Assembly (NCBI RefSeq): GCF_009765995.1
Contig: NZ_LMUI01000030.1
Coordinates: 124,001 to 188,000 of the forward strand
Length of the DNA: 64,000 nt
DNA from: Methylocapsa sp. S129
GTDB taxonomy: Bacteria; Pseudomonadota; Alphaproteobacteria; Rhizobiales; Beijerinckiaceae
Direction: 5' to 3'
The notes beneath the pieces are model-generated. The model was not told the origin of the DNA, ran no database searches, and saw only the letters and a list, made by a program, of their open reading frames with translations. Each line of letters starts with the position of its first letter. Position 1 is the stretch's first letter. The translations under genes were made by a program, and so were the position numbers. Positions 42,300 to 50,326 of the stretch are shown piece by piece.

Positions 42300-44030
42300 A
42301 TGACAAGGATCGGCCTGTTCGCGGGCGCGGCAATCGGCGCGCTGACAGCTCTTCCCGCTTTGGCGGGTGCGTTGAGCGCGGACGACGTCTCCGCCAGGGC
42401 CAAGCCGATCGCCTGCGACCAACTGACGACGCAGACGCTCGGACTTTCCAATGTGAAGATCGTCTCGGCCGAATCCGCACCCGCGGACAAGGGCCTGCCG
42501 GCGGCCTGCGTCCTCAAGGGCGTGGCCAATGACCGCATCGGCGCGGACGGCCGGCATTATGCGCTCGATTTTGAAATGCGGCTGCCCGCGCCATGGAATG
42601 GCCGCTTCCTTCATCAGGTCAATGGCGGCAACGACGGCGAGGTCGTCCCCGCTATCGGCGATCCGCATGAGCTCAACGCCTATGGCGGCAAGCCGGCGCT
42701 CGCGCGCGGCTTTGCGGTGTTGAGCAGCGATGAGGGCCATAGCGGCGCCGATCCCGCCAACACCAGCTTCGGCCTCGGATCCGGCGCCGCCTTCGGCCTC
42801 GATCCGCAGGCGCGCGACGATTACGGCTATGCGGGAGACGCGACGCTCGGACCCATCGGCAAAGCGATCATCGCCAAATTCTACGGCGAGCCGCCGGCGC
42901 GGTCCTATATGTTTGGCTGCTCCAATGGCGGGCGCCACGCGATGGTGGCGGCGTCCCGCATGGGCGACCAATATGACGGCTTCGTCGCCGGCGATCCCGG
43001 CTTCAATCTGCCGCGCGCCGCGATCCAGCACGCCTGGGACGTGCAGAGCTTCGAAATGGTCGATCCCGATGTGAAGAAGTCCTTTTCGCCGACCGATATG
43101 GCGCTGATCAGCCGCAAGGTTCTGGACGCATGCGACAAGCTTGACGGCGTTGAAGACGGGATGGTCGGCGACATCAAAGCGTGCCAGAAGGCGTTTCATC
43201 TTGCCGATCTCCAATGTTCGGGCGAGAAAACGGACCAATGCCTGTCGAAGATTCAGGTCGAGGCGCTGACGCGCGCTTTTGGCGGCCCGCGCAACAGCAA
43301 AGGCGAACAGCTCTATTCCGACTGGCCTTTCGACGCCGGAATGGGCGGAGCCAACTGGCGTTTCTGGAAAGTATTCAGCGGCATCCCGCCGTGGAACAAC
43401 AATCCGCTGATTGCGACGATGGGCGCGGCCTCGCTCGCGGCCATTTTCACCACGCCGCCGACCATGACCAAGGGCGATCCCGATTCGCTGATGGCTTACT
43501 TGAGCCATTTCGATTTCGATCGCGACGCGCCGAAAATCTATGCGAAAGGTCCGTCCTCGCTCGACGGCAGGACGATCGATTATTCTCAATCGGCCTGGGC
43601 GTTCATGACGCCGCCGGACGCCGACGATCCCAAGCTCAGCGCGCTGAAGGCGGCTGGCCACAAGATCATCCTGTATCATGGTGAAAGCGACGGGGTTTTC
43701 TCTTTCAACGCCAGCGCGACCTGGATCGAGAAACTCGACGCCAACAATGGCGGCGACGCCGGGTCTTTCGCGCGCCTCTTCGCCGTGCCCGGCATGAACC
43801 ATTGTTCGAAGGGTCCGGCGACCGACAATTTCGACATGCTGTCGGCGATCGTCGATTGGGCCGAACAGGGCAAGGCGCCGGACCGCATCATCGCCACAGT
43901 GAGCGCGGGCAACAAGGAGATCCCCGTCGATTGGAGCCCGGAGCGCACGCGCCCGCTTTGCCCCTGGCCCAAGGTTGCGCGCTATATCGGCGGCGACAAG
44001 GAAAAAGTTGACAGTTTTGCCTGTCGATAA
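42300..44030 (+). CDS. Tannase/feruloyl esterase family protein, exported
   Basis: A 576-residue alpha/beta hydrolase with a Sec signal peptide (LAG-AL near residue 23). It has the full CS-D-HC motif of the family: Cys207-Ser208 in FGCSNGGRHAM, Asp464 in HGESDGVF and His501-Cys502 in GMNHCSKG. The two cysteines are expected to form a disulfide that joins the nucleophile and histidine loops. Family members hydrolyse gallate, ferulate or MHET-like aromatic esters. GGGAGGA lies 5 nt before the ATG. Location next to quiC and other esterases supports release of phenolic acids in the periplasm. Confidence 0.9.
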   Translation: MTRIGLFAGAAIGALTALPALAGALSADDVSARAKPIACDQLTTQTLGLSNVKIVSAESAPADKGLPAACVLKGVANDRIGADGRHYALDFEMRLPAPWNGRFLHQVNGGNDGEVVPAIGDPHELNAYGGKPALARGFAVLSSDEGHSGADPANTSFGLGSGAAFGLDPQARDDYGYAGDATLGPIGKAIIAKFYGEPPARSYMFGCSNGGRHAMVAASRMGDQYDGFVAGDPGFNLPRAAIQHAWDVQSFEMVDPDVKKSFSPTDMALISRKVLDACDKLDGVEDGMVGDIKACQKAFHLADLQCSGEKTDQCLSKIQVEALTRAFGGPRNSKGEQLYSDWPFDAGMGGANWRFWKVFSGIPPWNNNPLIATMGAASLAAIFTTPPTMTKGDPDSLMAYLSHFDFDRDAPKIYAKGPSSLDGRTIDYSQSAWAFMTPPDADDPKLSALKAAGHKIILYHGESDGVFSFNASATWIEKLDANNGGDAGSFARLFAVPGMNHCSKGPATDNFDMLSAIVDWAEQGKAPDRIIATVSAGNKEIPVDWSPERTRPLCPWPKVARYIGGDKEKVDSFACR

Positions 44031-44051
44031 AAGGTCAACGCCGCTGACCTT
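44031..44051 (+). terminator. Hairpin immediately after the tannase stop
   Basis: A 7-bp stem (AAGGTCA / TGACCTT) with a 7-nt loop begins at the base after the stop codon. An A-rich run follows rather than T, so termination on the plus strand is uncertain. Confidence 0.4.
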
Positions 44052-44131
44052 CTGAAAAAATGACGTTCCCTCGCTCCGACGAAGCAATCCCGTAATAAGA
44101 TGCCGCGGCAGCGTCAACGGGGGCATCGACA

Positions 44132-47071
44132 ATGCGTCAATTCGGTCATCGCGGTATGGGCTATGGGGTTTGCATCGTCGCCTTATGGCTGATGGGCGGA
44201 GCGGCGCGCGCGGAAGACGCGACAATGTTCGACGAGGGCCAAGCCCAACACGCTTTCACTGCGATCCAGGACAAGGTCGGACACAATCTGCGCGTGCTGA
44301 CGCTGAGGATCACGCGGGACGAGTTGAGCGTTGGCATACCCAATGCCGACGCGCCCGGCGAGGTCGAGACGTGGCGCGTGTCGCATGGGGGGCTAGCGGG
44401 CGCGCTTGGCGTCGATTTGCCGGTGCGGGAAGGTTCGGCGCGCGCCTCGCTCCCCGGCGGCGGCACGATCGCCGAAAGCGTCATCGATATCGACGCCGCA
44501 GGCCTCGCCATCGTGCCCAAGCTCGTCGCCGACGCCTTGGCCCGCGCCCGGTTTCAGCAGCCCGGCCACGCCACGGAAATGGAGCTGATGCGGCTGCCGA
44601 AATTCCTGGGACCGGCGGCGCGCGACCCTTATTGGCAGATGCATGTCGAGGCGCCCGAGGAAGACGCCGATATTTCGGCCAAGCTCACCGGCGAGATCAA
44701 GAACGCCGACCTCAACCGCACCCGGCGCGCTCAAGATTTGAACCTGCTGGCCGGCGGCCCCGATTTCGACGAGATGGTCCAAAACATCCGCCATGAGATG
44801 AAGGACGACTGGATCTTCCACTATATCGAGATCCAAAAGACGGACATCAACTTCGACGTGCATCTGGCGAGCTCCAAGGAAGCGCGCATCACCAGATTCA
44901 CAGCAAGCCTCAGCGACATCAAGACCAGCAATCTGAACATGCCGCATATGGCGTTTCCCGGAATGCCGGCCGATGATCCGTTCAGCCTCGCTGATGTCGA
45001 TTTGAGCCTCATGGCCAAGATCGAAGCGGCGGCGAAGGACAGGCTTGGGATCGCCGACGGCGTGGCGCAAAGGGTCATCCTATCGAAACCGCACCGTGAA
45101 AGAGGCGGCGCCATCGAATGGGAGGTGCAGGTCAAAAGCGCCAGCGCACCGTTGTTCACGATGCCTGGCGCCCCGCCCGTGGTGGAGGGCTCGGTGACTT
45201 TCGATGTGAAGGGCAATGTCCTGCACGCCAAATATCCGCCGGGGCGCGGTCCGCAGACCAATCTGTTCGACCCGGCCACGCTGCAGAAAGCGATCGACAA
45301 GATCGTTGAGCGGCTCGGTCCGCACGTTCTCTTGAGCGAGCTGCTGATCGACGACAAGACCATCAAGATTACTGCGCGGGACCCGCAGGATTCAAAGAAA
45401 TTCGCCGCGTTCACCTACGAGGACGGAGACGTGGCGCGCGCGCCCGAGATGCTCCAGACGATGGCCAACGCCTTTGGCGGCGGACCCGATTGGTTGTGGG
45501 ACGTGGCGCTGCTGCAGCCCCCGGTGGTGCAGTCGCTCGCCGCGCTCGAAAAACAGACGATGGCGAAGCTGGGCATGACCCATGGCGCAATCGAGCGGAT
45601 CACCATCTCGAAAGACAAGATGTTCTATCCCCGCAACGACAAGGTGCTGATGGAGATCCGCGCCTCGGGCGACGGCAAGGATTCCGAATGGGTGACGTTC
45701 GACCTTGCCGGCGGCGTCGCCAAACTCGACGCGCCGGCGTCGGGGGTTTTCGTTGGCGCGCCTGGCGGCCGTCAGAGGGGGAACAGTCACGATGAGGACG
45801 ATTGCACCCGCTCGGAGGACCCCGCGAAAGTCATTCCCGCGTGCAGCCGGATGGCTGAAGACCTCAGCGACACGCCGCACAATCGTTCGGTCGCCTATTA
45901 TGACCGCGGCAACGCCTATAAGAATCGCAAGGACTATGACCACGCGCTCGCCGATTACACCGATGCAATCAAGCTCGATCCGCAAAATGCGCACGCCTAC
46001 CTGAACCGTGGCTGGGTCTATGCCGTCAAGAACGACACCGCCCATTCGATCGCCGATTCAACCCAATCGATCGAGCTCGACCCCGCCAATCCGCTCGCTT
46101 ATCTCAATCGCGGCGTCGCCTATCGCTTCCAGCGCAATTACAGCGCCGCGATCACCGACTATAACGAGGCGTTCAAGCTTGGCGTGAATGCCGCCCATTC
46201 CTATCTGGACCGCGGCCTCGCCTATGCCGGCAATGGCGATTTCGACAAAGCCGTGGCCGATTACGGCGAAGCCCTCAAGCGCGATCCCAAGGACGCCCAA
46301 ACCCTGATCGCACGCGCCGACGCCTATCGCGCGCTGAACAAGCTCGATCTCGCGATCGCCGACGACGATTCGGCGATCAAGCTCGATGCGGGTAGCGCTG
46401 AAGCCTATCGCAGCCGCGGCTGGCTCCTTCGGCTAAAGGGCGACCACGACCGCGCCATCGCCGATTACGGCGAGGCGATCAAGCGCAACCCTAACTTCGC
46501 GGCGGCCTTTTATGATCGCGGCCTGTCCTATCGCGCCAAGGGCGATTTCGACCATGCTGTCGTTGACTCAACCCAGGCGATCCAGCTCGCTCCGAAATGG
46601 GCGACCCCCTATTACCTCAGGGGCTTCGCTTACTACCTCGCGGGCGCGCTGCCGAAAGCTCTGGCGGATATGACGCAAGCCAATGCGCTCGATCCCGCCA
46701 ACGCCTATTCCGCCCTGATGCTCGAAATTATCGGCCAGCGCAGCAAGCTGCCGAGCCGGCTGAATGAGTTGAGCGCCAAGCTCGACATGACGGCATGGCC
46801 GGCGCCCGTGATCCGGCTCTATCTTCAGCAATTGAATCCGGAGGCGGTGCTCGCCGCCGCCGACGATCCCAATCCGTTGACCAAGCAGGGTAGAATCTGC
46901 GAAGCGCATTTCTACACCGGCGAATTGGCGCTGCTGGGCAGCCGCAAGGAGGAGGCGACCCCGCTGTTCACGCAGGCGGCAAGCGATTGCCCGCTGGCCT
47001 ACGACGAACGGCAATTGGCCGAAGCCGAATTGAAGACGATGGGAACCGCCCCACCGCCGAGTAAGCCCTGA
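44132..47071 (+). CDS. Large exported TPR protein with an uncharacterised N-terminal half
   Basis: A 979-residue protein with a signal peptide (GVCIVALWLMGGAARA, cleaved before ED). Residues about 35-550 form a beta-rich region of unknown family with repeated I-x-x-K-V/L-G patterns. From about residue 587 there are seven to eight TPR units (for example YYDRGNAYKNRKDYDHALADYTDAIKLDP) to about residue 840. The C-terminal part with GRICEAHFYTGELALLGSRKEEA is typical of rhizobial TPR and NlpI-like proteins. Periplasmic scaffold function is likely, partner unknown. A 9-bp-arm hairpin separates it from the convergent repeat-protein gene. Confidence 0.8.
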   Translation: MRQFGHRGMGYGVCIVALWLMGGAARAEDATMFDEGQAQHAFTAIQDKVGHNLRVLTLRITRDELSVGIPNADAPGEVETWRVSHGGLAGALGVDLPVREGSARASLPGGGTIAESVIDIDAAGLAIVPKLVADALARARFQQPGHATEMELMRLPKFLGPAARDPYWQMHVEAPEEDADISAKLTGEIKNADLNRTRRAQDLNLLAGGPDFDEMVQNIRHEMKDDWIFHYIEIQKTDINFDVHLASSKEARITRFTASLSDIKTSNLNMPHMAFPGMPADDPFSLADVDLSLMAKIEAAAKDRLGIADGVAQRVILSKPHRERGGAIEWEVQVKSASAPLFTMPGAPPVVEGSVTFDVKGNVLHAKYPPGRGPQTNLFDPATLQKAIDKIVERLGPHVLLSELLIDDKTIKITARDPQDSKKFAAFTYEDGDVARAPEMLQTMANAFGGGPDWLWDVALLQPPVVQSLAALEKQTMAKLGMTHGAIERITISKDKMFYPRNDKVLMEIRASGDGKDSEWVTFDLAGGVAKLDAPASGVFVGAPGGRQRGNSHDEDDCTRSEDPAKVIPACSRMAEDLSDTPHNRSVAYYDRGNAYKNRKDYDHALADYTDAIKLDPQNAHAYLNRGWVYAVKNDTAHSIADSTQSIELDPANPLAYLNRGVAYRFQRNYSAAITDYNEAFKLGVNAAHSYLDRGLAYAGNGDFDKAVADYGEALKRDPKDAQTLIARADAYRALNKLDLAIADDDSAIKLDAGSAEAYRSRGWLLRLKGDHDRAIADYGEAIKRNPNFAAAFYDRGLSYRAKGDFDHAVVDSTQAIQLAPKWATPYYLRGFAYYLAGALPKALADMTQANALDPANAYSALMLEIIGQRSKLPSRLNELSAKLDMTAWPAPVIRLYLQQLNPEAVLAAADDPNPLTKQGRICEAHFYTGELALLGSRKEEATPLFTQAASDCPLAYDERQLAEAELKTMGTAPPPSKP

Positions 47072-47083
47072 GTTCGTCGGGGC

Positions 47084-47117
47084 GGGCCGCCGGGAGCTTG
47101 GGTTTTCGCGGCGGCCC
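47084..47117. terminator. Hairpin between convergent genes
   Basis: A 9-bp inverted repeat (GGGCCGCCG / CGGCGGCCC) with a 16-nt loop lies just after the TPR-gene stop and before the stop of the oppositely oriented repeat-protein gene. It could serve both directions. Only a short TTTT occurs, in the loop. Confidence 0.45.
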
Positions 47118-47218
47118 TGACCGAACGGGACCATGATGCGCCGTCAGGCTTGCAATCCGTCACGGTCCATTGGCGTCGGGGTTTCATCGATCGTGCCGAC
47201 GCTGAAACCGCCTCGGCT

Positions 47219-48085
47219 TCAATAGGCCGCCGGATGCGCGCAATAGCCATCGCCGGGCGCTGGCGCCCATCGGCGCGCGGCGGGTGAGACGAGTTCCTGA
47301 CGCTCGCGAACGGCATATTGCGCGGGAATCGTCTCGGTGACCGTATGGGCGGGCTCCGCGACTTCTTCGACCATGCGCGTTCCGTAAACCGCGGGAATCG
47401 TTTCTTCGACGCTATGCGCGGGTTCGACGACCACCGGGCGTTCGCGCGTCTCATAGACAGCGGGAATCTCGGTGACGACCTCATGCGCGGGCTCGACGAC
47501 TTCCTCGCGCTGCCGCGTTCCGTAAGTCGGGGGGATCGTCTCATCAATCGTTTGTTCGGCGCGCACCTGCACTTCCCGCGTGCGAGGCGTATAGAGCGCG
47601 GGGACATCGACCCAGCAGCCGACGGTGTCGCCATGCTTGAGGCCGACGCGCCATTCGCGGTGCGCCGGCGCCACAAGCACGTTCTCGGTCATTGTCCGGT
47701 ATTCGGCGGGGATCGTGTGCGACACGGTTCGCGCCGGGGTCAATTCGACGCTTTCGCTCGTCACGCGGGTCACGGCAGGGACGACATGGACTTGCTGGCT
47801 GGCCGCGCGCACCAACACGTTTTCCGCCTCCAGGCGGGTGACGGCGGGCACGAAATGCGTGACCGTGCGCTCCCGCTGAACGATCACGTTTTGCTCGACC
47901 TGACGCGTCACGGCCGCCACATAATGCGCAACCTCGCGCTCGGGCGCGACGAGCACATTTTCTTCAATTGTTCGATATTGAGCGGGATCGACCACGACGC
48001 GATAGCAGGCGCTTCCGGCCAAAGCCGCAGATCCGCCAGCGGGAAGGGCGAGGCCGGCAAACAATAATGCAGCAAATTGGCGCAA
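47219..48085 (-). CDS. Exported protein of ten 23-residue tandem repeats
   Basis: About 288 residues, with a signal peptide (LRQFAALLFAGLALPAGGSAALA) followed by ten units of close to 23 residues. The repeat pattern is (V/I)PAxYxTR, four variable residues, VVxPA, then a polar stretch; examples are IPAVYETRERPVVVEPAHS and IPAVYGTRMVEEVAEPAHT. Unit 5 carries an insertion with GLKHGDTVGCWVD. There are only three cysteines. I chose TTG at 48085 because AAGGAG lies upstream and the signal peptide starts there. The beta-propensity and regular spacing suggest an elongated fibre or solenoid at the cell surface. I do not recognise a named family. Confidence 0.72.
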   Translation of the reverse strand: MRQFAALLFAGLALPAGGSAALAGSACYRVVVDPAQYRTIEENVLVAPEREVAHYVAAVTRQVEQNVIVQRERTVTHFVPAVTRLEAENVLVRAASQQVHVVPAVTRVTSESVELTPARTVSHTIPAEYRTMTENVLVAPAHREWRVGLKHGDTVGCWVDVPALYTPRTREVQVRAEQTIDETIPPTYGTRQREEVVEPAHEVVTEIPAVYETRERPVVVEPAHSVEETIPAVYGTRMVEEVAEPAHTVTETIPAQYAVRERQELVSPAARRWAPAPGDGYCAHPAAY

Positions 48086-48275
48086 AGCGCTCTCCTTACG
48101 TCTCTTCGGGCGGCCTCCGACGCCCATGGATACGCCGACCCCGCTGAGCCGCAAGAAAGTCCTGCAATTAACGTAAATTTAACCATGTCGCTGCCGGAAA
48201 GTCAGTCCGGACGGCGTTCGGACACCCTGTGGCAGTTCCGGGTATTGCCCAAAGGCCCGCGCCGCCACGGCGCCT

Positions 48276-49028
48276 TCACGCCAGCGCCAGCCGCTCGCGC
48301 AAGACGGCCGCCACATCGACGGGCGCGCCGCCGCCCCGCGCCAGATCGAGATCGCCGAGGATATGGTCGAGATGCTCGGTCATCAGCATCGCCGCCCTCT
48401 CGCCGTCGCGCGCCTCCAGCGCCGCCAGGAATTGCACATGGTCGTCATGACCGCATGCCGAGGCGGCGCCGCGGCCGTAGAGCGCGATGACGAGGGAGGA
48501 GCGCGAGATCAAGCCGCGCAGGAATGTCGTCAACACGCCTTCCCCGCAGACGGCTGCGACAGCGACATGAAACGCGCCAGAGAGGCGAATGGCGGCGTGC
48601 CGATCGCCGCGCCGCATCGCCTCTTGTTCTTCGTCCAGAATGGCCCGCAGCGCAATAATGTCGCTCGCCTCGATCTGGCGCGCGACTTCACGGGCGATCG
48701 CCGCCTCAACGAGTTTGCGGCCCTTGAAGACATCATGGGCGTCGGCGACCGTCGGCGCCGAAACAAAGGCGCCGCGGTTGCGCGAGATCGTGACGATATG
48801 ATCGTGCGCCAGGGCCTGCAACGCGCTGCGCACGATAGTGCGGCTGACGCCAAACACCGCGCCGAGTTGCTCCTCGGTCAGCTTGGCGCCCGGCGGCAGT
48901 CGGTGTTCGACGACCGCCTCCAGCACATTGCAATAAAGGCTCGCGGCCCGCGAGCCGCCCGCGATGGAGCCGCGTCCGGGAGAGGGAAATTCCTTTTTTT
49001 CCTCGGGGGAAATCGCTGTCGCAGACAT
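48276..49028 (-). CDS. GntR-family regulator, FadR subfamily (FCD domain)
   Basis: A 250-residue regulator with a winged helix-turn-helix (LYCNVLEAVVEHRLPPGAKLTEEQLGAVFGVSRTIVRSALQALAHDHIVTI) and an FCD domain. Candidate metal-binding residues occur in LSGAFHVAVA, ACGHDDHVQFL and MTEHLDHIL. It is divergent from the PotABCD-like importer operon. A perfect TTGTATACAA palindrome, a common FadR-subfamily operator form, lies 70 nt upstream of its start, and a one-mismatch version lies upstream of the BMP importer operon at 59.7 kb. It may therefore regulate both nitrogen-compound importers. Effector unknown. Confidence 0.9.
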   Translation of the reverse strand: MSATAISPEEKKEFPSPGRGSIAGGSRAASLYCNVLEAVVEHRLPPGAKLTEEQLGAVFGVSRTIVRSALQALAHDHIVTISRNRGAFVSAPTVADAHDVFKGRKLVEAAIAREVARQIEASDIIALRAILDEEQEAMRRGDRHAAIRLSGAFHVAVAAVCGEGVLTTFLRGLISRSSLVIALYGRGAASACGHDDHVQFLAALEARDGERAAMLMTEHLDHILGDLDLARGGGAPVDVAAVLRERLALA

Positions 49029-49097
49029 TGCGAAACGCGCACCTCTTTTATTGGTTGAGCAAGTCTGTCACGCATCCCCGATATGCGCCAACTCAAT

Positions 49098-49107
49098 TTG
49101 TATACAA
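49098..49107. promoter_or_regulatory. Perfect palindrome TTGTATACAA, candidate GntR operator
   Basis: It lies between the GntR gene and the PotA-like gene. The form matches operators of FadR-subfamily GntR proteins. It is 70 nt from the GntR start and about 140 nt upstream of the sigma-54 promoter of the importer operon. Confidence 0.6.
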
Positions 49108-49244
49108 TCGCGCTGAAATTGTGAACAACGGCGCCCAATAAACCGGCTAGCGCCCTTCGAGGCCGGCGCCCCACACCCGCGCGGCGCTATCAATCCTCAG
49201 CAACTTCATGGGCTTGGCTCCATTTCGCTGGGATGCCGATGCCG

Positions 49245-49260
49245 TGGCACATCCCTTGCT
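49245..49260 (+). promoter_or_regulatory. Sigma-54 (-24/-12) promoter of the PotABCD-like operon
   Basis: The sequence TGGCACATCCCTTGCT matches the TGGCAC-N5-TTGCW consensus at every conserved position, with correct GG-to-GC spacing. Transcription would start near 49271, giving a leader of about 26 nt before the ATG at 49297. Sigma-54 dependence implies an enhancer-binding activator such as NtrC, so nitrogen control is likely. Confidence 0.8.
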
Positions 49261-49296
49261 AAACCCTTAACGGGATCATTCGCCATATGTGAGGCC

Positions 49297-50298
49297 ATGC
49301 CGCAACCCGCCAATCTCGAACTCGTCCATGTGACGAAGCGCTATGGGTCGACGACGGCGGTCGACGCCATCGATCTGCGCGTCGCAGCCGGCGAATATTG
49401 CTGTCTGCTCGGCCCTTCGGGCTGTGGCAAGACCTCAACCCTGCGTATGATCGCCGGCCATGAGAGCGCAAGCGAAGGCGACATCCTCATAGGGCCAACG
49501 AACGTCACGGACTTGCCGCCCGCCAAACGCGGCACGGCGATGATGTTCCAAAGCTATGCCCTGTTTCCGCATTTGTCCTGCCTCGACAATGTCGCGTTCT
49601 CGCTGAAGATGAAGGGCGTCGACAAGACGACCCGTCGCGCCAAGGCGATGGAATATTTGAGCCTCGTCGCGATGGAGCCCTACGCGGCGCGCGTGCCCGC
49701 GCAATTGTCGGGCGGCCAGCAGCAGCGCGTGGCCCTGGCGCGCGCCCTCGTCACCGATCCGCAAATCCTCCTGCTGGACGAGCCGCTTTCCGCCCTTGAT
49801 CCTTTCCTGCGCGTGCGCATGCGCGCCGAGCTGCGGCAGATGCAAAAGCGGCTCGGCATTCCTTTCGTGCATGTCACGCACGGCCAGGACGAAGCTTTGG
49901 CGCTCGCCGATCTCGTGGTCGTGATGAACAAGGGCAAGATCGAGCAGGCGGCGCCCCCCAAGGAAGTCTTCGAAAAGCCCGCCACCGAATTCGTCGCGCG
50001 CTTTCTTGGCGGCCATAATGTGATCGCCACGCCAGGAGGTGCGATCGCCGTCCGCGCCGATCGCCTGACGCTGCACGCCAATGGCTCCGGCGCCAACGAC
50101 ACACGGCTGAACGCCGTCATTCGCGGCATCGAATATCAGGGCACGCATTATCAGGTCGCGCTCGAAAACGGCGCGAACACCGATCTCACGGCGACGGTCA
50201 GCGACGCCGCCTTCGCCGCGACCCCACTGTCGATCGGCGACAATGTCGCGGTTCAATGGGCCGATAACGATATCCACGCGCTTTCCCCGGCGCCTTGA
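49297..50298 (+). CDS. ABC transporter ATP-binding protein, spermidine/putrescine (PotA) type
   Basis: A 333-residue ATPase with Walker A GPSGCGKTS, signature QLSGGQQQRVALARALV, Walker B LLLDEPLSALDP and a THGQDEALAL switch. A C-terminal TOBE-like domain (from about residue 245) is present. It opens a five-gene run: ATPase, binding protein, two permeases and racemase. The ribosome site is weak (GAGG 2 nt from the ATG). A strong sigma-54 promoter lies just upstream. PotA-type importers carry polyamines, but also opines and other nitrogenous compounds; neighbours suggest a cyclic ureide or hydantoin-like substrate. Confidence 0.9.
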   Translation: MPQPANLELVHVTKRYGSTTAVDAIDLRVAAGEYCCLLGPSGCGKTSTLRMIAGHESASEGDILIGPTNVTDLPPAKRGTAMMFQSYALFPHLSCLDNVAFSLKMKGVDKTTRRAKAMEYLSLVAMEPYAARVPAQLSGGQQQRVALARALVTDPQILLLDEPLSALDPFLRVRMRAELRQMQKRLGIPFVHVTHGQDEALALADLVVVMNKGKIEQAAPPKEVFEKPATEFVARFLGGHNVIATPGGAIAVRADRLTLHANGSGANDTRLNAVIRGIEYQGTHYQVALENGANTDLTATVSDAAFAATPLSIGDNVAVQWADNDIHALSPAP

Positions 50299-50326
50299 TA
50301 GGCACGGGTTTCAGGAGGAGAGGAAT

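Noticed and set aside
42189-44225. A 678-codon minus-strand frame opposite the tannase gene
   Set aside because: Antisense shadow; the sense strand has an intact CS-D-HC catalytic motif.
49029-49245. An NtrC site upstream of the 49-kb sigma-54 promoter
   Set aside because: GCACC...TGGTT near 49039-49056 has the wrong half-site spacing; no better match was found.
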